Both the position numbers and the translations under genes were made by a program. Positions 55,396 through 64,000 of a stretch of DNA of 64,000 nt are shown in pieces; within the stretch, counting starts at the first letter, position 1, and each line of letters opens with the position of its first letter. The notes below the pieces were generated by a model, which did no database searches, was not told where the DNA came from, and saw only the letters and a program-made list of their open reading frames with translations. The stretch comes from Macrosoma leucophasiata (lineage: Eukaryota > Arthropoda > Insecta > Lepidoptera > Hedylidae), in the NCBI GenBank assembly GCA_036365455.1, contig JAWQUS010000027.1, positions 17,596,501 through 17,660,500 on the forward strand, read 5' to 3'.

Positions 55396-58129
55396 AGTTG
55401 TTACCAACTCCAGTTATGAAGTACATAACTTGAAGTAAATGCTTATAAAACTTATAAATACCTTATTACATTTTATGCATTAAGTAAATAGGTACCTACG
55501 AAAGATAAATTGTAAGAATTTGCATTAGACAAGTTCAATATTCAGTTATATTATTAGGTAAGTACGATATGTTTGTATATTATTATGATAATTAGTAGAT
55601 AATTACTGATATTAATTGTTTATGTATACCTATTTTAATGATTTACGATTTTAGTACTTAACATATGTTGTCTTTTTATCCATAGAATCATAAAATCACA
55701 TTAAAAAACTAGCCCGATAACCCTCCGACCTCGCAACGTACACATAGAACGATAATGCTCGGACATCGAGACAAAGTCGAGGCCATTAACCCCGCCCTAT
55801 CAGCTGACGACATCGCCCCAACTGCGGGGAAATTATCTTTAATGCCATATTTCGGTCATTCACTATTACCGCCCTTTCTTAGTATGGTCGACACGCACAG
55901 CACGCCACGATAGGCTTGTCCGTACACTAATTTTCTATACACGTCACGCATTACCAAGAATCTCTCTGTTATCAAACGTTAGCAATATCACGAGCCAATC
56001 TTTTATCGTTACTTTCTGCAAATAGATAACCACAGATACGCAAATTAAAATGTAATGTAAACATGGAACTGCAAACGTGAATCACGAAATGCACCGGGCG
56101 TTCACTCGTTCTGGGTATTTGACCTGTTTCCGAAGAAAACATTTCTTCGAATTTCGTTCATGATGGTTTTGATTTTATAAATATATAAAAACTTTGTACG
56201 AAATACGTTACCTCTCTACTTCTTGAAAATGTAGAGTTTGGTGACTTTGATTTATTACGATTCTTGATTCAAAACTTTCTTGTTTTCACCATTATTATTA
56301 GTGAAGTAAGTACCTAATAAATCGTATTTTTTAAATATTTTTTGTCCTTCACGTGCTGTCAATGTGAGCGCAGACGCAGGTACACGGCGCAAATATCGCG
56401 AGTGGCGACCTACTTAGTTGGCAACCCACTCCCCGCTCCGCTGCCGCACATTGCCAGCTAAAAATAAATAAAATGTCGGGAAAGCTATACGACAACATAA
56501 TTATGGCGATGTTTTACCGATTGTCACACGTTTAGATCACAATTTTCTAAATCAATATCAAATTCAATTTAATATCACAGTTCTGTTAATTAACGTTAGT
56601 AGTAATTCTCAAAAACTAATAAAATAAAATAAAGTAGGTACTTTAACGACAATCTTTAAAAATATGATAAAAACAAAATTTTTTTACCCTAATAAAGATA
56701 AAAATCACTTTATTATGAAGAGTCTCTCGTCTCATGTAATTTTTCTGTACGCGAAAGGGCCCATAATGACATTCTAATATTATTCATACTGTCTAACAGC
56801 TCTACCATTCGTGGAATGCAAATAAATTATTGAGTATTTTATTTATTTACGACAAAATGATTTTTATTCCTCCGCAAACCCAAAAAATGTCGCTGCTACG
56901 AACGTCGCTAATGAATAGGATAGTACAAACCCAGCACAATATTGTAGCAGATACAATTATTTAGCTAACGAGGACACCACAAAAAACTTACGAAAGTCCT
57001 TAAAGAAATTAAAACCACTAACTAACACACGGCTTTTATTCATTGTAAAAACGTTACTCACGGTCAGAGATCGTCGGTTCCAATCACAGTTAACAATTAG
57101 GTACCTAGATTTTAACTAGGTTTCCTGGGAATCTTACATGAGGACGTAATGTTATTTCCATTAATCTTCATATTCTCACAAACAATCAGTTGCATTCTCT
57201 CACCTCCGAAAACTAAAAACGCTCCGTTAATGACTCTACGAAAAATGTAGAGTTTTATATTGTTTAATAACTAGTATAAAAGATATGTTCAATAAATTAC
57301 AAACAAGAAACTAAGGAAGTTGCCTTTACCTTAAACGTTTAAAAAGAAGTTACCTTCGTTCAATTGAGTCATTAAAACTCATTGATTATCTCTACAACTC
57401 GAAGATAATGGTAGCGAACTATCGACACAATAAAATTGATATCTCAATGGCGCTTTACTGCTGAGCTTTACTTTTAGAAAGTTATAATGTCAATAGCCAG
57501 GAATATACCATTAATCCCCCACTCCGGTGCTTTCTAATAAATTGTGTTTGTATTGTGACCGACAGGGGCAAAGCTACGCTGCTGATCTATTTTTAGCGGT
57601 GTTAAATCGCCTATCGGGTATGGATAACGACATGACCCAACGCACGATGATGTCGAAATTTCTCAAGTGGACACTTGTGCACGATTTAAAAACCCGTCCC
57701 CGTGGGCCTTGAAGCTCTAGACTTGGACACTTGCCACGCCCATCCTGACTCGCTGGACGTGGATACCGATTTGGTTCTACGGAGTCGGAGCAAGATCACT
57801 TCCTAATTAGCAAATCGTTAATTCACTGATCGCATCTTGATGCGCCATTGTTTCCCTCGGCCTTTGACGACGGCCAATACTTAGCACTTTCATCAGATTT
57901 TAAAACAAAGGCCAGATGTTCAATGTTCATAGATAGAGAAACAATAAACTAGCAACTAGCGCGTCGCTACTTCCGTATACGTAACGTTTTTATCGAGATA
58001 AGATGGCATTGAAATATGCTAACGCGGTAAATGTTTCCTTATTATCAAAACGTAACGCCGTTTATTCAGAAATTGTGAACGAGTCACATTTTGTGAGTGT
58101 CACACTTTAAAATAAAAACTAACAAGAAT
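55396..58129. other. non-coding stretch
   Basis: AT-rich. A GC-richer patch at about 56345-56460 (GCGCAGACGCAGG, CCGCTCCGCTGCCGC) and a 61-codon frame near 57527 have no recognisable identity. Confidence 0.4.
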
Positions 58130-58880
58130 TTACGTGGTGAGATCGGGCCGCGACGTCGAATAACGGTACAAGAGTCGCCGGAGCCACATTCAGCTCTGAT
58201 CGCTGCGCGATGAAAAAATCTAGGTAATTCTCACTAGCTAACTGCTGGTTTACAAGCAAATAGGTTTCACAAAAGCACCGCACCGCAATCCGGTTTTCTT
58301 CCACGTATGCGATCGTTCTCGCTCGCGAGTATCGACATTTACCTCGCGAGAATCGGAGGAACGACGCTGAGCAACTCGGCACGAGGACGACGTAGCGTAG
58401 CCGTCGCAATGCACTGTCACAGATTCAACACAACACACCGAGTCACCGTGATCACGAAGTGCACCAGACTCTCTAACCAAAAGTTTTTTCGTAAGGACCA
58501 CACGAATTAAAAGTCGAATAGAATCACGTACGACGAACGACACGAACACTCGCATACGCGTATCGAAAGAGACTACTTGCGCGATGTGACGAGCCGTGGC
58601 CATGGGAGGGTAGCGGGGAGGGAGAGTCGAGGTCTCGTTCGCTCTCGCGAGGTACACGTAATCACGTCCAGAGTAGGGAGCGCGAAGGAGACCGAGGAGT
58701 TCCGAGATCGACCGAATAGCACCCGCTAATCCCGCTATCACGTCGCTACGGCTACGGTACGATACGGTATCACAGGAGACAAGGGGCGTGCTCTCATTGC
58801 TTCTCCACAACAGTCAACATGCATCGTGCGTGCAACAAACGCCAAACACCGACGCGCCAATCGTTGCGTCTTGCACGTCA
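58130..58880 (-). promoter_or_regulatory. CpG-rich island, possible first exon
   Basis: The longest CpG-rich region in the window (GCGACGTGATAGCGGG, CTCGCGAGAGCGAACG). A 187-codon minus-strand frame crosses it (58810-58250) but has no known motif and is probably a by-product of composition. On the minus strand TTCTCGCGAG|GTAAATG (58343/58342) is a usable donor, so this could be a 5' UTR exon. The strand and start site are uncertain. Confidence 0.3.
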
Positions 58881-59613
58881 TCGCAGTCGACGCTGTCCAT
58901 CAAATACCGATCTGGATCAATAACGACTTCACTCGATTCTTGATTCAGAGAAACTCTATGTAGAGAAAGCACATAGAGAATACGTTAAATCAAATGTACG
59001 GAAATAAAATAATCACAAGAGCACGAGAGCCAGTGGCTCCTAGTAGTTAACGAGAATCTTCCTCAATGGTCGGCTAAACGGTGCAAATAACTTTTAGATA
59101 TAGATGATATAATTACACGCCGTGTTATAATTGTCATTTGCAAGTTTTTAATATAACCAATAAACGCTGAAGAGATGTTAAAAAATAATGAATTAATTAT
59201 TATAATTAGACTCTACATACGGAGCTTTTTAGCTGCTGTAATGGTGGTTGGTGGTTTATTGGCGCAGTGACCCAAAATGAGTCTTAGCCTCCGATACTAG
59301 TCGCTGTTATAGTTCCACTTAAATATATGGCTACGAGGGCATACCTTTTTATTTTGTGGCATTGTACGTACGACATAATCTTATCTATCAGGGTGGACTA
59401 TCTTCGCGCACAACCCAGAAGATACAAATAGATAGAGACAGGTTATTCGTCAACCTACCCACACAATTTTAATTTTGCGATATCCTCTTAAAGGATCGGA
59501 AATCCTGAAACCCCTAGTCTTGACGCTAATCCAGTAATATAATAGAAGTCGGTTAAAAACTCTATGTTAATCTCTATATTGCAATAAGATTATTTATATT
59601 AGTTTTAAAACTG
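58881..59613. other. non-coding stretch
   Basis: AT-rich; TTTATTGGCGCAGTGACCC near 59258 is a repeat-like word resembling one near 41970. Nothing else recognised. Confidence 0.35.
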
Positions 59614-59984
59614 AAAGGAGATGTTGCAAAAATGTATGGACCTCCGGCCATGTATTGTACACAATCATTAACAGGCAAAATCACTACAAAAACGTTTTTT
59701 AATAAATATATTCACTTATTTAGCTTTAATTGCAGTTACAAAACATTATTTGCAATTAGAATTGCAACTCAAAACCAACATGGCGAATATGGCGGGCGAA
59801 GTTATTTTGACAAATTTCCACTAATAATCATATTGAAAATTATAAAATCGTTTGAATTAAATGTGGTTGTAACTCTAAAATATATTCTTGAATAAATTAA
59901 TTGAATTTTTTTCCGATTCTTCTTTAATTTACCCATTTTTTGAGGTAGTGTACGAACCAGAGCCGAACTCGCAACATCTCCTTT
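59614..59984 (+). mobile_element. MITE, 371 bp, AAAGGAGATGTTGC termini
   Basis: AAAGGAGATGTTGC at the left and GCAACATCTCCTTT at the right are perfect 14-bp inverted termini. The interior (GGCCATGTATTGTACACAAT, CCAACATGGCGAATATGGCG) is shared with the truncated copy at 42848-43080 and is AT-rich afterwards. An 87-codon frame inside is open only in this copy, so it is not taken as a gene. Confidence 0.8.
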
Positions 59985-61381
59985 AGGGCATAATGTTTAA
60001 CATTACATATTTTGTTTAATTTTTGTGGCGTAGTCCCCAACTAGTGTAAATCGGAAATGGCTCAAATCACGCCCAAATAGACAAATAACTTTCTATTTAT
60101 GTAATCGTTATATCAGAAGCATGTTAACATGCATTGCAAATTGATGTGCAACAAATCTACTGAAACTCTCTGAATGTATTCTCTACATTGCTGGAAAATT
60201 AGTCAAGATTGTAACGATAATATTTTGAGAATTTTAATCAAAACAACATTATATGAGGCAATCTAAATTTGGGGGAAATAAATGTTAGATATCTGTCCAA
60301 ACTCCAAAGTTATTTTAGATATTTAAATAAGCTCAGTCAAATGTTTAACAAATTTACATTGCATGCCTACATAAATATCTTTAAGCTGTCTTAAGTAACC
60401 AATCTAACATACTATGTTAAAAATCCGTTAGAAAACCATTTGCATTCTACAAAAAATCTAGTACTTATGACGGAATTTTCTTTACAAGTGACGTTTTTGC
60501 AGCGTTCACGCTCGGATCGCGTTCCGCCCGGAGATCAGGCATTTGATTTACAGTATGCGTGAAAGAGAAACAGGTTCCGAGATCTCTTTCTGTGGCGTTC
60601 GTCTGAAACGCTTCAATGATCGGAACACTCGCAACGCAGCGCAGAGCGCAGGTTCGACTTTCATCCCCAGGCAGCGCGAGTTCTCACAACTTTCCGAGCA
60701 TTTTCCGATTCATTGTTCTCGGCACGTGGGAACTCTTGTTTTTGTTTTGAACTTCCATGCGATTTTCTATAACATGCTTATCGATCGTCGCTTGTTATTG
60801 TTTGAAACCTTTGTTTCGTTCAGTGCAAACTGTTTCAATTATTATTTATCGGCTGTATTTAATTTCCCTTTAAATTGGTCAAATGGTCATTTGGTAATAG
60901 GTTTCGAGTAGAAGTAAACAAAACTCGATACGTATATCTGTGCCTATTTTCACAGCCACTAATTAGGGCCATCCCAACCATAAATATACCAACATATTAT
61001 AGATGTAACTAACTGAACGCCCTTGAACTAACGACATTATTAGCTCAATCAATTAATTTTCTTGTCTCCATTGGCATGCCAGCCCAATTGGAAACCGATG
61101 CAAGAGATCAGGTATGCCACTTATGTATGAAGATGAGAAAAAGCCGCTGGTGTAAGCCGCATCCTGCGTTAACACCCTCGCGCCATCCCGCCTTTCCAAT
61201 ACAGCGCGTTCTGCCGGCGCTGCTGCTGCTAATGCAGAGGCTTTCAAACTGCGGAAATTTTGTAATCTTGCAAACGACTACATATTTGAGCCATTTGAAG
61301 TCGAAGCGCATATATTTTTGTAGAGAATTTGATTTTTAATAGGCAGGCGGCACATTTGTCTATTTTTTACATATGTATCTA
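59985..61381. other. non-coding stretch with CpG-richer patches
   Basis: About 60495-60730 and 61140-61240 are less AT-rich and carry open frames on one or both strands without recognisable motifs. No mobile element identified. Confidence 0.4.
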
Positions 61382-61444
61382 ATGAAGGTGGCAAACAAGC
61401 ATGCAATTCACATTGATGTTAAGTGATGACTGTAGCCTATAAAC
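61382..61444 (-). repeat. BMC1-like terminal fragment
   Basis: GTGGCAAACAAGCATGCAAT, CACATTGATGTTAAGTGATG and CTGTAGCCTATAAACA only. Confidence 0.7.
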
Positions 61445-61849
61445 AAGTTTGCGTTCATTAACGCAACAGGTTTGACTGTATCAACTGCAAACCAATTAAT
61501 TACGTAGGTAAGTCTGAAAATGAAAGAAAGTAAGAAAAAGTTTATTTATGACCCCAATAAACGTACTTTAAAAATACTATAGTATTTTCTAATTGTTTAT
61601 GTCCTGATCAATTTTTTTTACATATTATCATTTTCAAAGGCTTTGGCACTAGCCTGCTCACATCACCTCAGTGCTGATTGAGAGACAAGCAGCTCTAGGT
61701 TTCCGTTACATCCATTTTGTTAAGTAACTGCATAAACGGTACACAGTACACGCTGTACACCTTTTGTAAATACAATAAACTTTGAAAGTAGACAGTGTTT
61801 TTTTAAAATTATTTTCGAGTTAAGAAATATGATAAAATAATATAATTTG

Positions 61850-61965
61850 TCTAGCTGTCGAATCCCGACGAACTTCGTATCGCCTTACCTAGAGTTATAA
61901 AAATATATGTGCAAAAAATCGGAAAAAAATAATTTTGGGACCTTACTATTTAGGGTCATAAAAAG
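61850..61965 (+). repeat. dispersed repeat head (CCCGACGAACTTCGTATCGCC)
   Basis: CTAGCTGTCGAATCCCGACG then AACTTCGTATCGCCTTAC. The tail part is not preserved. Confidence 0.5.
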
Positions 61966-62479
61966 TAGAGAGAGAGAATTGTTACAGTATACATATAGAA
62001 CTTTTTATTGCCAATTATCAGAAATAAGGAACAAAATAAGAAAATGCTCAAGATTGTTTCATTGTACTAGAAAAAGCCATTTTAATTAAGGAAACGCAAG
62101 AAACAGACAACAGTTTTATTAAATACCTTTTCCCTTTTGTGTCCTTTCCTTACAGTTTTAATATTCTCATTGATTCACAACAAGTACTTCTCAAGTATAT
62201 TTTTCAACTTCGTGCTTATTTTGTTATTTCACACCAATATTCCTCGAAATGTGCAATGATTAAGAAACTCTGTACTGGGTATTTAATGTAACAACTTGTG
62301 TAATACAAGTTACAACAACCATACGTGTCTCAAACAATTACTGCATCTACGAGTTATGAGATATCGGAGTCTAATCACCTCACGAACTGCATCGTTACTG
62401 TACACGTGACTGGTGACATTATAGCCACATTTTATCTTAAAGGTTTTAAATATAACACTTATCTGCAATCTGCAATACA

Positions 62480-62755
62480 CTGGTAACATTCCAGTGTCGG
62501 AAGTCGAGGGTATAGGCACCACACCACCGTTTTACCATTAGGTAAATATGAATGCCGGCAAAATTGTAGTATTCAGCACTTTTGTGTTCCGAAGAGATGG
62601 TAATATATAGTATCGTAATAAATATCGCACTGGAAAAACAACTTAAGCGACTCAGGAGCGGCAGCGCATTTTTATTTTGACCGTTGGTTTTGGTGTAGAT
62701 GCCTAGAGACTGCAGTATTCACTTATCATCAATGTGAACTGTATGCTTGTTGTCA
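62480..62755 (+). mobile_element. diverged BMC1-like unit
   Basis: ACTGGTAACATTCCAGTGTC start, GGGTATAGGCACCAC, AAAATTGTAGTATTCAGCAC, CGACTCAGGAGCGGCAGCG, GGTGTAGATGCCTAGAGACT and ATCAATGTGAACTGTATGCT, then cut. An older subfamily, close to pieces 1 and 3 at 19162-19770. Confidence 0.65.
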
Positions 62756-62789
62756 ATGTGTAGTTCCAATAAAAAAATCCCTAAGGAAG

Positions 62790-62935
62790 GTCTATTTTAG
62801 AGGTCTGGACGGGATTAAAGTATCCTATGTGTTACAGCCAAATTTCATCGAAATCCATCGAGCCACTTTAGTGTGATCGAGCAACAAACAAACAAACATC
62901 GATACTTTCACATAGGTATACATATAATGGTAGTA
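62790..62935 (+). repeat. dispersed repeat tail
   Basis: GGTCTGGACGGGATTAAAG, GTGTTACAGCCAAATTTCATC, GAAATCCATCGAGCCACTTT and GATCGAGCAACAAACAAAC, a typical tail of the 'CTAGCTG' repeat family by recall. Confidence 0.5.
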
Positions 62936-63339
62936 AGATGTGCAGGCAAATTATTGGCACGGATGCGTGAATAACTGCGTGCTGCGTGATCATCAGCGGA
63001 CTTATCTTGACCTAGAAACAAGTTGCGGAAGATGGCTATGTTTACATTATTTAGTTTTTTACTCTGTGTTATATATATGCTAAGTCGGTCGTACAAGTCT
63101 GAGAACGTTCGTAAACTGTACGTTCTGGAAAGTGAGAACAATTACATGATTATGTGAACAAATTGTGGGAATTGTTCTTTAATTATAAAAATCCGCCATA
63201 TTAGTAAGGCCACGGAAACATAGGGAAATCACACTTTAGAAACTTACAATTCTGATTCAGTAGTAATTGTTCATACGCTTATGTAGTTAAATAAAGTATT
63301 GTTTGCCCGTTAGTGAGATTTTAAAAAGAACTTGATGAA

Positions 63340-63371
63340 AAATTTAGAGATTAATCTTAATCTCTAAATTT
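63340..63371. repeat. perfect 15-bp-stem palindrome
   Basis: AAATTTAGAGATTAA, TC, TTAATCTCTAAATTT, with weaker pairing outside (AGAACTT .. AAGTTCT). Confidence 0.85.
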
Positions 63372-63638
63372 AAGTAAGTTCTACATTTTATCCTATTCTT
63401 TTGTAAAATTATCTTCAACTCTCTGCCACTTTATTTTACTAGCGATCTGTGAACTATAGTTGTAGAGTAAAGCCTCAGAGCTCTCACATATGAATAACCT
63501 ATAAGACGCCTGGCGAAAGGAAAAGCCCATAGAATGAGTCTGGCAGTAACAAATATTATTTTTTTACAATGTTCTGAAAACATTCAAAACATATTAAGTA
63601 TTATTTAAAAACAACAACAACACTTATGTTGCTACGTG

Positions 63639-63826
63639 ACTTCACGCCTATATTTTCAAAGGAATAGACGTAGGTACTTATGTATGCATTCAAACATACG
63701 TTTTTATATTATACAAATATACATACTCACGATTCGCCAGTGACTTGTCCCGTGTAAATCGATCGTGACACAGGGATCGAACTCAGCGTAGCAATAGCGG
63801 CCTGCTACCACTAACTACTGAGGCAT
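63639..63826 (-). mobile_element. tRNA-SINE copy, internally shortened
   Basis: On the minus strand: ATGCCTCAGTAGTTAGTGGT (A box region), AGCAGGCCGCTATTGCTACG, CTGAGTTCGATCCCTGTG (B box), then directly CACGGGACAAGTCACTGGCG, CGAATCGTGAGTATG, and the LINE-like tail end GGCGTGAAGTCAC. The central TTTCTGGAA block is deleted. Confidence 0.75.
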
Positions 63827-64000
63827 TAATCTCATAACTTGCTACGAACTGACTGATCTGTCCGATGGAAACACGTTCGCAAATAGTCAGCGGCATTTAA
63901 CTTATAAAATATTTAAGTACAAGGACAAATAAAGGCGAAAAAAAAAGACGGTCCATCATTCACACATAATGGATCTTGTTGACATGACAATTAATCCTTA

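Noticed and set aside
58250..58810. 187-codon minus-strand open frame
   Set aside because: It lies in a CpG-rich island where stops are rare, has Ser/Arg-rich low-complexity content and no motif. A first-exon or promoter reading is more likely.
61031..61105. 29-bp exon between CCAG and CAG|GTATGC on the plus strand
   Set aside because: Exon too short, poor polypyrimidine tract, and no adjoining coding exons.
1..64000. CRISPR array, rRNA, operon or bacterial features
   Set aside because: No regularly spaced identical repeats with unique spacers, no rRNA-like sequence, and the repeat content is that of an insect nuclear genome.

Overview
The window looks like non-coding, repeat-dense nuclear DNA from a moth or butterfly (Lepidoptera). 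This rests on recalled lepidopteran repeat families: a discrete unit resembling the 3' end of BMC1/Jockey-type LINEs (about 17 pieces on both strands), an RTE-like LINE, a tRNA-derived SINE that shares that LINE's tail, and dispersed repeats with a 'CTAGCTG..CCG..AACTTCGTAT' head. The DNA is AT-rich with short CpG-richer islands and many TAGGTACCTA-like words. No complete host protein-coding gene, rRNA, intact tRNA or CRISPR array is visible.

Layout. 1-480: RTE-like RT fragment and a short repeat. 1878-3172: BMC1-like tail and a 542-bp MITE with TA duplications. 4665-6009: a 63-bp direct-repeat pair and four hairpins. 7527-8110: candidate minus-strand gene start (GC-rich promoter, 5' UTR exon, 117-bp intron, second exon ending ATG GCA ACT at a strong donor). 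11800-15944: mariner-type MITE, LINE/SINE pieces and BMC1-like tails. 16829-17689 and 30130-31000: two inverted copies of an 861/871-bp element built of nested palindromes. 18086-19153: hAT-like element with a perfect 8-bp target duplication. 21313-21641: full-length tRNA SINE. 27455-28137: a three-layer nested insertion. 31743-32527: GC-rich LINE-leader-like sequence ending in poly(A). 33262-33766 and 47971-49167: LINE 3' portions. 50131-54287: a young Ty3/gypsy LTR retrotransposon on the minus strand. 54818-55395: a TIR element beside a SINE. 58130-58880: CpG-rich possible first exon. 59614-63826: more MITEs, tails and a SINE.

The most notable system is the LTR retrotransposon. Its LTRs differ at only two positions and it has a GGGGGGAGA polypurine tract. 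Gag ends in a canonical A_AAA_AAC heptamer directly before its stop, with pol in the -1 frame. The ten bases directly next to the 5' LTR are not a tRNA-type TGG site. They are exactly complementary to a decamer inside the LTR that lies at an initiator-like TCATT, as expected of Tf1-type self-priming. Pol has lost the catalytic core of reverse transcriptase, so this copy cannot be autonomous.

Otherwise the window is a record of transposition: LINE and SINE partners sharing one tail, MITEs with readable target duplications, and elements nested in each other. Family names come from recall and motif reading, not from database searches.
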